Shown piece by piece: positions 44,071 to 51,694 of a DNA stretch of 64,000 bases (its first letter is position 1; each line of letters begins with the position of its first letter). A model generated the notes under the pieces. It worked only from the letters and a program-made list of their open reading frames with translations, did no database searches and was not told the DNA's origin. The stretch is from Elusimicrobia bacterium RIFOXYA2_FULL_47_53 (GTDB lineage: Bacteria; Elusimicrobiota; Endomicrobiia; Endomicrobiales; XYA2-FULL-47-53). Where the stretch lies: contig MGVE01000013.1 in the NCBI GenBank assembly GCA_001800315.1, forward strand, positions 4,451-68,450, in the 5' to 3' direction. Position numbers and translations under genes: made by a program.

Positions 44071-44979
44071 CTATTGTCTGGGCCCGATCTTTTTAAAAGC
44101 TTCCGCGATTTTTTTCTTCATATCAACGGCAGATCTATCTATTGCCTGACAGTAGGCGTTCACGCCTTTATCAGTAAGATGAATCGCGTTTTTCCGCAAA
44201 AGGCCGACCTTGTCGCCTTCAAAGCGTGTGCCCTGTCCTTTGGAAATAAGCGCGGTTTTAACCGCAAGCTCACCGTCCTTATTTACCACAACCAAAGCCG
44301 AGCTGATATTAGGTATAGCCGGATCATCGCCGATCAACTTAAGCGACATCATGGGTTTCTTGTACCCCATATCTAATTCCACTATCGCAACCGCGTCAAC
44401 CTTGAGATCCTTGCATAGCTTAATGAGCGCCTTGCGCATATTTTCTTTAGGATCTTTTGCATCGCCCGCGTAAACATGGGTTCCGCTTTGAGCCACGCTT
44501 TCAATGGGGATATGTATCATATTGGGGGCGACAAAGTAGTTTGCTGACGCCAAAACCGAACCAACTTTTACCAAAGCTCCGGCCGGATTTTCTCTTGCCG
44601 TGAGGTTGACAAAATTTTTATAGACGCTGCTCTGCAGAACACTTGAAACCGGAAGCCATTCCCAATCACCAACATCGTTAAGCTGTTCGGAATAGGCCTT
44701 AACCGCGTAAGATACAATCATCTTTTGTTTTTCCGCGAAAGCATTGTCCAGCATATCCATCACACCCGTTGCCTTTGCGGTGGCCCGGCCCAATGTTTTT
44801 AGCGCTGCCGCGCCCTCAGACGCCTTTGGAGCTTTAACATCATAAAACTCCCTATTCATATAAACGCTTATCAGTGCGACCTTCTTAACTTTATCAACCG
44901 CGGGCCTGATAAGTATACTGCCGCAGCCGCCCAAAAACACTAACGCACCAACCACTAATACTGGCACCAGCTTCTTCAT
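44071..44979 (-). CDS. Lipoprotein of unknown function
   Basis: A 302-residue protein with a lipoprotein signal ending FLGGC (Cys near residue 19). The mature domain alternates beta strands and helices, has VKKVALISVYMNREFYDV near its start and VDAVAIVELDMGYKKPM in the later half, a layout similar to envelope proteins of the TolB-N/LpoB-like fold. I do not recognise a specific family. Its gene has a GGGAG ribosome site and is not closely followed by other genes. Confidence 0.7.
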   Translation of the reverse strand: MKKLVPVLVVGALVFLGGCGSILIRPAVDKVKKVALISVYMNREFYDVKAPKASEGAAALKTLGRATAKATGVMDMLDNAFAEKQKMIVSYAVKAYSEQLNDVGDWEWLPVSSVLQSSVYKNFVNLTARENPAGALVKVGSVLASANYFVAPNMIHIPIESVAQSGTHVYAGDAKDPKENMRKALIKLCKDLKVDAVAIVELDMGYKKPMMSLKLIGDDPAIPNISSALVVVNKDGELAVKTALISKGQGTRFEGDKVGLLRKNAIHLTDKGVNAYCQAIDRSAVDMKKKIAEAFKKIGPRQ

Positions 44980-45073
44980 AATTACGCTCCCTTTATTAAA
45001 TTCCGTCCGGTGTCAGGATTGACTTAATGACACGCGGACGCATCCTGAAAATATTACTGAACATCATTCAAAG

Positions 45074-45349
45074 CTATTGAATTTCAAATATTGTTGTTTT
45101 GTTGAGAATATTTTTATCCTGCTCCATTTTAAAACTAAACTGAAATGCGCCGCACTATGTAGGCTTTATTTTGAAGGTTAAATTTTTCAGGAAACTGTTT
45201 TAAGGCAACAACTTTTCTATTTTTAACCAGCAGAAGGAATACGCCATCGTTTTCCTGGTTATATTTAGCAATTTTTTCTGCCAAACCCTGATCTATCTTG
45301 CTTGCCTGCTTGCATCAGGAATTGTTCACTTAACGAATAACCTTCCGTC
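45074..45349 (-). pseudogene. Frameshifted, 5'-truncated copy of the membrane protein at 50512-51003
   Basis: Reading the minus strand, this region encodes the C-terminal ~85 residues of the neighbouring 163-residue protein: EGYSLSEQFLMQ, then AKYNQENDGVFLLLVKNRKV, then LKQFP and the end TIFEIQ. Two indels break it: 4 extra bases after AGGCAAG and a 2-base loss after ATAGTG, which causes a TAG stop. Homology continues past the stop to about 45046 and ends exactly at the stop codon of the upstream 267-residue gene. It is a dead, rearranged duplicate. Confidence 0.88.
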
Positions 45350-46153
45350 TTATTCTTTTTTAGCTAACTCTTTTTTCTTTTTATCTGATATGTAATTTCC
45401 GATTATTTCCGCCATAAAACCTACAGCCCGCTTTGATAAACCCAACTTGACTGGATAATAATACGAGCTTTCAAACCAGCCATTTTCATTAAAATATTTA
45501 TAATCTTTCAATGTATTTTTAATATTTTTTTTGATTGATGTACGGACAAGCCTGAACAAGAACAACTTACCAAACGAGGGAACCATATTTTTTGAATGAT
45601 TCAAAACTCCATGAAATCTTTTTACGGCCTTTGAAATGTTGTTTTCAATTTTCTGCTCTTCCGACAAGGTTCTATCATTTGTCTCCGGCAAAAATGTAAG
45701 AACCAGTGCCTGCGCATTTGTAAAACCCCAAAAACTTGCGACTTCCTTAAGATATTTGGCTATATTATCTCCTCCGTAAACTGCCTGAGTTATTATTGCA
45801 AGGAATGACTTATTGAAAAATCTGGGACGATGAAATACAAATGCCAGCCTATCAAGGAAATTCTTCATTAGCGCAGGCACCTGCAGAGCATAATTTGGGA
45901 CTGCAAAAATAACTCCATCCGCGTTATCCAATAAAGCGATCAGCAAATCCCTATCATCCTTATGCGGGCAATATTCCTCGCCTTTTGTAAGGCAGTTAAA
46001 ACACCCGACACATGCATGCAAGTTTTTTTCCTTTAAAATTATGTATTCAAATTCAGTTTTTTCAAATTCATCAAGTTTCTTCTGTGTCCTTTCAAGAACC
46101 TTAAATGTTTCACTTTTTCTGGGACTTCCCATTATTGCGACTATCTTTTTCAT
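45350..46153 (-). CDS. NAD(P)H-dependent flavin oxidoreductase (flavodoxin-fold)
   Basis: A 267-residue protein. The N-terminal 150 residues match NADPH-dependent FMN reductases: the start KKIVAIMGSPRKSETFKVLE gives the phosphate-binding loop, CVGCFNCLTKGEEYCPHKD is a Cys-rich insert common in iron-sulfur flavoproteins, and GVIFAVPNYALQVPALMKNFLDRL is the flavin-contacting segment. The basic C-terminal 110 residues are of unclear role. It probably reduces a quinone, nitro or metal substrate. Its stop codon directly abuts the pseudogene. Confidence 0.82.
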   Translation of the reverse strand: MKKIVAIMGSPRKSETFKVLERTQKKLDEFEKTEFEYIILKEKNLHACVGCFNCLTKGEEYCPHKDDRDLLIALLDNADGVIFAVPNYALQVPALMKNFLDRLAFVFHRPRFFNKSFLAIITQAVYGGDNIAKYLKEVASFWGFTNAQALVLTFLPETNDRTLSEEQKIENNISKAVKRFHGVLNHSKNMVPSFGKLFLFRLVRTSIKKNIKNTLKDYKYFNENGWFESSYYYPVKLGLSKRAVGFMAEIIGNYISDKKKKELAKKE

Positions 46154-46224
46154 GACCTATCCTTTTACACAATAAGCCCAGCGTCACCTGCGAAAGAAAA
46201 AGTCAAGGCGACACCGTTTATTCA

Positions 46225-46440
46225 GCGGTACTTTAATGTAAATCTTTATAACCTTTCGGCTTAGTATTATGGTTTTCAAAAATACTTCTTTTTCATTTTA
46301 AACAATGGCACCAAATAGGCATGTTCATTTTCTCTAATAATTGACATTTTTTGGCCTTTATACTTTTCTTGGTTCGGATGTTCTATCATTTCAAGGATAT
46401 ATCCCTTTTCAATGCATAGCATTACAATATGATAGATGTG
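46225..46440 (-). pseudogene. Remnant of a type II toxin gene
   Basis: The minus strand encodes EKGYILEMIEHPNQEKYKGQ, then KMSIIRENEHAYLVPLF, stopping at TGA 46276-46278. One missing T restores FLKTIILSRKVIKIY in the next frame. The combined pattern, EHPN-x-E-K-Y-x-G-Q and FLKTII-x-SRK, matches the C-terminal half of a common small type II toxin family. The start is missing, cut at the stop of the upstream gene (46441). It looks like a decayed toxin; family match is from memory. Confidence 0.55.
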
Positions 46441-47310
46441 TTAATTTATCTGTTCTTTATAATTTCTGACAACATATACAAAACCGGCCGCAATTATCGC
46501 GGCAAGGGCAAGAAATACCACAAGGTCCCGCAACAGGAAGGTCGGGTCATGATTTATATACATAACAATCCCCATTGCATTGACCGCGATTATCATAGTA
46601 AGAAAGAAACCATAAAACAAAAACTGCACCGAGTAGGTTGTCTTTGGCCTTGTCCAGAGCAAATATACGCTTATCAATCCCAGGGGAATTGAAAAACCGA
46701 GATCAAAGATCCTGACAAGCCAGAAAGCTGCCGGCGCAAGCCCGTATCCGCGCGCGGTTCCGGTTGTAATTACCTCATTAACTTCCTTCAGCCACATTGA
46801 AGCAAATATAAGAAGAAAAACCGTAAACAGGGCGGAGTATACTATCAGGCTGTTTTTCTTAAAACATGTTTCCGCGTTTTTGGGAAAAATTGATAAAGAG
46901 TATAGAAGGATTATGAGCGAAGATATCAATACGAAGAGGAAGTGAAAAGTAAATGCTTCACTATTCCCCAAATATTGCGGCGAACTCCATTCCCATCCTA
47001 TTGTATAGCTTAACGCGTAGTAAATAAGGAACAACGGGGTTGAAATCAGGAGATATCTTGAAATCGGTTTTTTCAGGTAAAGCGTAATCCCGCCAAATAT
47101 TAAAATGGGGCTTATCAGAAACATGTTCACGGCATCCTGCCCGATCAGCTGATTATTAATGATTTCAGCTGTTTTGTATTTGATAAGGCCAAAAAACAAT
47201 GGGCCGTTTGCCGCCAGATAGACGAGAGTTACCCCAGCCGCGACCGAAATCAGCGACACGAATATTCTTTCAAAATTACTGCCGAAAATATCAGCGTATT
47301 TATCGCTCAT
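46441..47310 (-). CDS. Polytopic membrane protein, unknown function
   Basis: A 289-residue protein with about eight hydrophobic helices separated by short loops. The N-terminus is short and charged (MSDKYADIFGSNFERI), and the C-terminus is basic (RNYKEQIN). Aromatic-rich motifs such as SPQYLGNSEAFTFHFLFVLI occur in the middle. I recognise no family and no catalytic motif. The toxin remnant follows immediately after its stop. Distinct, somewhat AT-rich composition suggests an accessory gene. Confidence 0.65.
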   Translation of the reverse strand: MSDKYADIFGSNFERIFVSLISVAAGVTLVYLAANGPLFFGLIKYKTAEIINNQLIGQDAVNMFLISPILIFGGITLYLKKPISRYLLISTPLFLIYYALSYTIGWEWSSPQYLGNSEAFTFHFLFVLISSLIILLYSLSIFPKNAETCFKKNSLIVYSALFTVFLLIFASMWLKEVNEVITTGTARGYGLAPAAFWLVRIFDLGFSIPLGLISVYLLWTRPKTTYSVQFLFYGFFLTMIIAVNAMGIVMYINHDPTFLLRDLVVFLALAAIIAAGFVYVVRNYKEQIN

Positions 47311-47350
47311 CAGACATCCTTTTCAGTCTTTGATTGGACAACCCCGCAGC

Positions 47351-47371
47351 GGTGTCAGACTGCCTGACACC
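47351..47371. repeat. Hairpin between membrane protein and MetS-type gene
   Basis: GGTGTCAG (47351-47358) and CTGACACC (47364-47371) form an 8-bp stem with a 5-nt loop, 43 nt past the small-subunit stop at 47414. There is no T run on the minus strand, so it is either a weak terminator or an RNA-stabilising hairpin. Confidence 0.45.
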
Positions 47372-47413
47372 GGTACGATATTTCAGGATCTCCTGGCTGG
47401 CCCCAGTGTTCGG

Positions 47414-47530
47414 TCACTTGTTTTCAGGCGAACTCTTATCGTCTTTCAAAATCCTGAAGAAACAATAAACCGCGGCGCCAAGTATCAGTGTCCATGAAAC
47501 GGCGAAGAAAATCCAGCCCGCGAGTGTCAT
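47414..47530 (-). CDS. MetS-type small subunit of an NSS transporter
   Basis: A 38-codon gene read on the minus strand: ATG at 47528-47530 to TGA at 47414-47416. The peptide is one hydrophobic helix (residues 4-26; GWIFFAVSWTLILGAAVYCF) followed by a short charged tail, KDDKSSPENK. Its start overlaps the stop region of the symporter gene at 47527 by 4 nt. Small single-span proteins like this (MetS) accompany MetP-type members of the neurotransmitter:sodium symporter family and are needed for uptake of methionine/alanine in known systems. The same pairing is seen here. Confidence 0.85.
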   Translation of the reverse strand: MTLAGWIFFAVSWTLILGAAVYCFFRILKDDKSSPENK

Positions 47531-49104
47531 GGCTTTACCCCCTCGGCGGGAAGGCCCTTGTTTCTGTTCCTCCACGCCACATTCACGAAAACCCCAAGAA
47601 GCGCTATCATGCCGAACAGCATAAACCGCGTCATCAGGACATACGGCTTATTCGCGGCAGGAACATTCTTCATCAGTATGGTGGAGATGCCGTCCTGATA
47701 GAACCAGCTTGCAAGAATAACAATGAGGAAAACCGGAGTGACATATTTGACAATGAATTTATATATCTTTGGTATCTTCATGGCGGCGCCGTGATGTATC
47801 TCCTCCCAGGCCTTGTCTATGCCGAAGACCCACGAGAAAAGCACGGTTTCTATCGTCGCGAAAAGCACCAGGCAAAAGGTTCCGCCCCAGAAATCCAGTT
47901 CATCCACAACCCCGTTTGCCAGCAGGAAGACAGCCGGCTGACAGAGGATGAAAGTAATGGTTCCAAACAGCAGAACCGCGTCTCTTTTAGACACACTGAA
48001 CTCGTCTTCAAGAAACGAAACCGCCGGCTGAGCGAGGGAAATGGACGAAGTTATTCCCGCGAGGAAAAGCAGCGCGAACCACAGGAAGGAAAAAAACTGG
48101 CCCAGCCAGAGCTTTTCAAAAATCAGCGGCATAGTGACAAAGCCAAGATTAAAAGAACCGCTTTTGGCTATATTCATTATTTCACCCGGGCCAAAAAAAA
48201 CGAAGGCCGCGGGGATGATTATGCTCCCGCCGAGTATCACTTCGGCAAACTCATTGGTGGCCGATGAAGCAACCCCTGAAAGCACGACATCGTCCGATTT
48301 ATCAAGGTAACTGGCGTAGGTGAGGATTACGCCAATGCCGACGCTTAAGGTGAAGAAAATCTGGCCGGCCGCGGCCAGCCACACCCTGGCGTCAAGAAGC
48401 CTGCCGAAATCAGGGTTCCATAAAAACCCAAGCCCGTTTAAAAGGTTCCATTCAGGTTTTTCCAAATCAGGCGTGCCGAGCGTCAATACCCTGGCGGCAA
48501 TGATTATACCGAGCAGAAACAACACCGGAAGCGCTTTTGTGCAGAATTTCTCAATGCCTCCCTTCAACCCCTTGTAAATGACGGTTATGTTTAAAATAAA
48601 GGTTATTATGAAGAAAAAATATGCAGTGCCTATTCCTGAGAAATGGCTGTTTGATTCTATACCCTGGTACCCCCTCAGGAACGCCTGCATCCCGTCGGTT
48701 CCGGCTACCTTTCCCAGGGCGCCGGTCAGCGAGAAAAACGCGTAGCCGAGCAGCCATGACTCTATATATGTATAGTAAATCAGTATGACTATCGGCCCGA
48801 ATATTCCCACAATGCCGAAGTATTTAATAAAACGGTTCTTGCTCCACATGGAATGAAAAATGCCCGGCGCGGTCCCATGCCCGAAACCGCCTCCAAACCT
48901 CCCCAAAGTCCATTCTATCCACATAAGCGGCAAACCCATTAGAAGCAGAGCTACGAAATACGGAATCATGAATGCGCCGCCGCCGTTATTGGCCGCCTGC
49001 ACCGGAAACCTTAAGAAGTTGCCCAGCCCAACCGCACTGCCAGCCACTGCTAAAATGATACCTAACTTGGATCCCCACTTCTCGCGTTTTTTAGTTTCCG
49101 CCAT
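47527..49104 (-). CDS. Neurotransmitter:sodium symporter (NSS) family transporter
   Basis: I set the start at 49104 (525 residues) because AGGAG lies 7 nt before this ATG and the protein then begins MAETKKREKWGSKLGIILAV, the normal NSS start. The long frame would add 27 residues without a ribosome site. It has about 12 membrane segments with GSAVGLGNFLRFP (the first unwound sodium-site helix) and FFTLSVGIGVILTYASY (helix 6). It imports an amino acid with sodium and probably works with the 38-residue MetS-type subunit encoded next. Confidence 0.93.
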   Translation of the reverse strand: MAETKKREKWGSKLGIILAVAGSAVGLGNFLRFPVQAANNGGGAFMIPYFVALLLMGLPLMWIEWTLGRFGGGFGHGTAPGIFHSMWSKNRFIKYFGIVGIFGPIVILIYYTYIESWLLGYAFFSLTGALGKVAGTDGMQAFLRGYQGIESNSHFSGIGTAYFFFIITFILNITVIYKGLKGGIEKFCTKALPVLFLLGIIIAARVLTLGTPDLEKPEWNLLNGLGFLWNPDFGRLLDARVWLAAAGQIFFTLSVGIGVILTYASYLDKSDDVVLSGVASSATNEFAEVILGGSIIIPAAFVFFGPGEIMNIAKSGSFNLGFVTMPLIFEKLWLGQFFSFLWFALLFLAGITSSISLAQPAVSFLEDEFSVSKRDAVLLFGTITFILCQPAVFLLANGVVDELDFWGGTFCLVLFATIETVLFSWVFGIDKAWEEIHHGAAMKIPKIYKFIVKYVTPVFLIVILASWFYQDGISTILMKNVPAANKPYVLMTRFMLFGMIALLGVFVNVAWRNRNKGLPAEGVKP

Positions 49105-49238
49105 TTCAAGCTCCTGATGTGCCAGTGGATTTGCTTTGTCAGAGAGCATTATATTTATTTTATCGCGCCGAAGCAAATAATCCAAATGAATTTAGGGGGC
49201 TTGAACCCTGCGGGTTGTAGTCAAGGCTTGTCACTTGA

Positions 49239-49443
49239 GTTTTGGTTTCGGGGGTTATTCGCGTAGCATTTCATGCGAAACAAAAAGAAACTTTGCCGCA
49301 TGGCATAGGGGGGAGCATTTGAATGCTCCCCCACTGGGATGGTAGTAGAGGGGGGTGCCGGCAACGCTACGAAAGGCAAAGTTTCTTAAAGTTGCAGCTG
49401 AAAGATTAATCTCGCAGTAGAGAATAATCCCCGAAACCAAAAC
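49239..49443. mobile_element. Long-hairpin repeat S1 (MITE-like)
   Basis: The element starts GTTTTGGTTTCGGGG and ends CCCCGAAACCAAAAC, which pair over about 24 bp with two mismatches. Inside it has GAAACTTTGCC/GGCAAAGTTTC arms. In this copy the apical stem is replaced by an extra palindrome, GGGGGAGCATTTGAATGCTCCCCC minus its last bases (49309-49332). S2 (54248-54408) is nearly identical except for this apex; S3 (61861-62020) is a diverged relative. No transposase is encoded. Confidence 0.8.
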
Positions 49444-49555
49444 TCCCATCATGGGACGATGTTCGAACTTATTTCAAGACAATCATTTGCAGACAACACA
49501 TTGAATTTGCAATTAATAAGAAGTATTCCTAATCAGCAATTATCTGAGTTGCACA

Positions 49556-49786
49556 TCAAGCGGCATGATGCATGACATAATAATCAATTATTTTCCTTAT
49601 CATTGTCTGATAATGCCCATGTGATTTTTTGGCATATTTCTTGAAAAAATCAACGCTGTTTTGGCTAAGTGTAATCGTTACCTTAACATTCTTTTCCTTG
49701 AACGCAAAATGCTCCGGAGCCGGCAAAAAGTCCTTCACTTCTTTAAAGTTCATTGGCTCATTTGTGTAGCTTATTTTTTTCTTCAT
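49556..49786 (-). CDS. brnA: BrnA-like antitoxin
   Basis: A 76-residue protein from the ATG at 49786, chosen for its GGGAGG ribosome site; the longer frame has none. It has the antitoxin features NEPMNFKEVKDFLPAPEHFAF and a C-terminal ribbon-helix-helix region VKVTITLSQNSVDFFKKYAK. BrnA binds BrnT toxin and represses the pair's promoter. The gene overlaps the brnT end by 29 nt, the standard arrangement. Confidence 0.88.
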   Translation of the reverse strand: MKKKISYTNEPMNFKEVKDFLPAPEHFAFKEKNVKVTITLSQNSVDFFKKYAKKSHGHYQTMIRKIIDYYVMHHAA

Positions 49787-50048
49787 AATATGACCTCCCT
49801 TTTCTCCAATAACCGGCTCCAATTATCCTTATTATATTGCCCCTATAAGTGAAACGGACCGTTATGATGCCTTTGTCTACCTTCCCAATGCAATAGTATC
49901 TCTTTTCATCTTTACTATGCTCTAAGTCCTCAAGAATAACGCGATGAGGATCGGCAAACGCAAATTGCGCGTCAAAGAAAGATATACCATGCTTGCTAAG
50001 ATTTACTTCGTCTTTCTTTGGATCCCAATCGAATACCGTCTTATTCAT
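49758..50048 (-). CDS. brnT: BrnT-like ribonuclease toxin
   Basis: A 96-residue protein with the family pattern: FDWDPKKDEVNLSKHGISF, FADPHRVILEDLEHSKDEKRY, and the late IIRIIGAGYWRKGRSYYEE. BrnT toxins are RelE-fold mRNA interferases neutralised by BrnA. The start is ATG at 50046-50048; a strong promoter ends 7 nt before it, so translation may be leaderless. It lies between the S1 and R1 repeats. Confidence 0.9.
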   Translation of the reverse strand: MNKTVFDWDPKKDEVNLSKHGISFFDAQFAFADPHRVILEDLEHSKDEKRYYCIGKVDKGIITVRFTYRGNIIRIIGAGYWRKGRSYYEEKNKLHK

Positions 50049-50051
50049 ATG

Positions 50052-50083
50052 GGTATATTACCATACCTTTATACATATGTCAA
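50052..50083 (-). promoter_or_regulatory. brnTA promoter with palindromic operator
   Basis: On the minus strand TTGACA (50078-50083), a 17-nt spacer and TAATAT (50055-50060) precede the brnT ATG at 50048 by only 6 nt, predicting a leaderless or near-leaderless mRNA. GGTAT (50052-50056) and ATACC (50063-50067) form a short inverted repeat over the -10 box, a likely BrnA operator. Confidence 0.7.
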
Positions 50084-50121
50084 GAGTATTCCAAATGAAA
50101 TATCCCTATAATATCATCAAA

Positions 50122-50318
50122 ACCCTGGTAGCAGGATTCCCTCTCGCCCATCCTCTTGGGGGCTTCGGGGCGGGGCGCTCACCGACTCCCCTTCGGGCGA
50201 GGGCTCGTGCCGACACTCTCCCGCGCCTGTCTTATCCTGACCTATTCGTCAGGATAGGCGCCCCACTGCTACCACGAGCTCGTTATTCCTCGCTCAGCAA
50301 CCCTGCGGGTTGTAGTCT
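50122..50318. repeat. Direct repeat R1, left edge of AT-rich island
   Basis: A GC-rich ~195-bp unit starting AACCCTGGTAGCAGGATT, with a perfect stem TATCCTGAC/GTCAGGATA and ending CCTGCGGGTTGTAGTC. It is repeated, with the same orientation, at 54024-54231 (R2). The two copies are nearly identical from the CCCATCCTCTTGGGGGC block to the end. The start resembles a tRNA 3' end on the minus strand. Between R1 and R2 lies the AT-rich protein cluster. Confidence 0.85.
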
Positions 50319-50335
50319 CGCACCCTAACAACAAA

Positions 50336-50376
50336 ATAGTCCGAAAGAACCCCTTTAGGGGGTTTCTTCGGACTAT
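50336..50376. terminator. Strong hairpin next to R1
   Basis: ATAGTCCGAAAGAACCCC pairs with GGGGTTTCTTCGGACTAT over a 4-5 nt loop (50336-50376), broken by one mismatch, the same stem pattern as the hcp terminator. It is followed on the plus strand by ACTCCC rather than a T run, so its direction is unclear. Its bases resemble the tRNA-side hairpin at 54758-54798. Confidence 0.5.
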
Positions 50377-50511
50377 ACTCCCATTATAAAACGATGTTCG
50401 AACCTATTTTAAGAATACTATACGATAAAACACCTTAATAATACAATGTATCTGCAATGTTTGAATATATATTTCACACAACCGGAAAATAATAATGAAG
50501 ATCTTTCAAAG

Positions 50512-51003
50512 CTATTGAATTTCAAATATAGTTGTTTTATTGAGATTATTTTTATCCTGTTCCACCTTAAAACTAAACTGATTTTGACTTTGCACTACAT
50601 AGGCTTTATTATGAAGGTTAAATTTTCCAGGGAACTGTTTTAAGGCAACAACTTTTCTATTTTTAACCAACAGAAGGAATACACCATCGTTTTCCTGGTT
50701 ATATTTAGCAATTGATTTTGCCAAACCCTGATCTACCTTGCCTGTTTGCATCAGAAATTGTTCACTTAATGAATAACCTTCTGTCAAAATCAAATATTGA
50801 ATATTAAATCTATTTGGTATCGTAATTGTAGTGCCCGTTCTTACTGCGGCAAGATTTTGCACAATTTCGTTAGCATAGTCTCTATATTTTGTATTTGAAT
50901 TATGCTCTATTTTCCTTAGCATGAATACAATAAGGATACATGCTATTGAAAATATAATGAGCCAGAAAATACTTTGGACGATATGTTTGATAATAATTTT
51001 CAT
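50512..51003 (-). CDS. Single-span membrane protein, unknown function
   Basis: A 163-residue protein: a membrane helix (about 10-30), then a periplasmic or cytoplasmic domain of alternating hydrophobic beta strands, with YNQENDGVFLLLVKNRKVVALKQFPGK. I recognise no family. The C-terminal ~85 residues are duplicated as a broken copy at 45074-45349. The gene is AT-rich and lies in the island bounded by R1/R2 repeats. Confidence 0.72.
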   Translation of the reverse strand: MKIIIKHIVQSIFWLIIFSIACILIVFMLRKIEHNSNTKYRDYANEIVQNLAAVRTGTTITIPNRFNIQYLILTEGYSLSEQFLMQTGKVDQGLAKSIAKYNQENDGVFLLLVKNRKVVALKQFPGKFNLHNKAYVVQSQNQFSFKVEQDKNNLNKTTIFEIQ

Positions 51004-51034
51004 AAAAATCCGTTTCTCTTTGATAAAATATTAT

Positions 51035-51211
51035 TTATTTAAGCTTTTTAAGTTTATCCAACTTACCCATTATTTCATCTGAAATTCTATCCTCATCAGT
51101 TATGTCATTATTTTTGAGATCTTGCCATTGAATATATCTGACACATGAATCAAAAAAAAGGCTTACCGTAATTACAATGGCAAGCGAAATTCTACATTGA
51201 ATATTTTGAAT
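51035..51211 (-). CDS. Small membrane-protein frame without a standard start codon
   Basis: On the minus strand the frame reads QCRISLAIVITVSLFFDSC, then VRYIQWQDLKNNDITDED and a lysine-rich tail to TAA at 51035-51037, about 58 codons up to the previous stop. The peptide has one hydrophobic segment. There is no ATG, GTG or TTG; only ATT codons after AAGGA could start it. It may be a decayed gene or use a non-standard start. Low confidence. Confidence 0.35.
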   Translation of the reverse strand: MQNIQCRISLAIVITVSLFFDSCVRYIQWQDLKNNDITDEDRISDEIMGKLDKLKKLK

Positions 51212-51234
51212 CCTTAACTACTAAATGCTTTAAC

Positions 51235-51687
51235 CTAAGGTATTTTAAATGTCACGATATCGCTTATTCTCTTATATCCATCACCAAAATAACAACTCAT
51301 ATATGCTTTATACTTACCAGGGCTTGGAAACCTAAACTGAGTACTAGTTGCAGCATTCCTAGTGAGTCTATGAGCGTCAGTTTTTGCATCAACAATAACC
51401 CAGCTAATACTATGATTTATTATATCCTCATCTAAGACATCTCTATTCAGGGTTCCTTCATCATCTACCCAAAGACGAATAAATGGCGCTGGATCATGCA
51501 ACTTTTCAAGTATTTTCCTTTCTATGCCAACTTGCTTAACTTTTTGCCATTTAACTTTTATCTCTATTTCCGTCACTCTATTTTCAAGCTTCTGTATTTG
51601 AGTATCAAATGGTTTATTACCCTCATAGCATTTGACAGATAATTGGCTCAATATTATAACAGCAATAACCAAGAATGTCTTCTTCAT
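51235..51687 (-). CDS. Secreted protein with coiled coil and beta domain (paralogue of 51695-52408 C-terminus)
   Basis: A 150-residue protein with an N-terminal signal (MKKTFLVIAVIILSQLSVKC, possibly a lipobox), a short coiled coil (about 28-55), then a C-terminal beta domain ending PGKYKAYMSCYFGDGYKRIS and DIVTFKIP. The beta domain aligns with the C-terminus of the next gene's product (GVYTVYLEQFIDGGYKVISN, VVSYKIK). It probably sits in the periplasm. The genes are 7 nt apart. No function known. Confidence 0.72.
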   Translation of the reverse strand: MKKTFLVIAVIILSQLSVKCYEGNKPFDTQIQKLENRVTEIEIKVKWQKVKQVGIERKILEKLHDPAPFIRLWVDDEGTLNRDVLDEDIINHSISWVIVDAKTDAHRLTRNAATSTQFRFPSPGKYKAYMSCYFGDGYKRISDIVTFKIP

Positions 51688-51694
51688 AGAGAAC

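Noticed and set aside
47488-48267. Plus-strand open frame of 259 codons
   Set aside because: Antisense shadow of the NSS transporter gene, with implausible low-complexity composition.
49239-49443. Retron or group II intron origin of the S hairpins
   Set aside because: No reverse transcriptase gene is near any copy and no intron domain V-like tip is seen.
50378-50420. Second tRNA gene near R1
   Set aside because: GTTCGAAC looks like a T loop but the flanking bases cannot form a T stem or acceptor stem.
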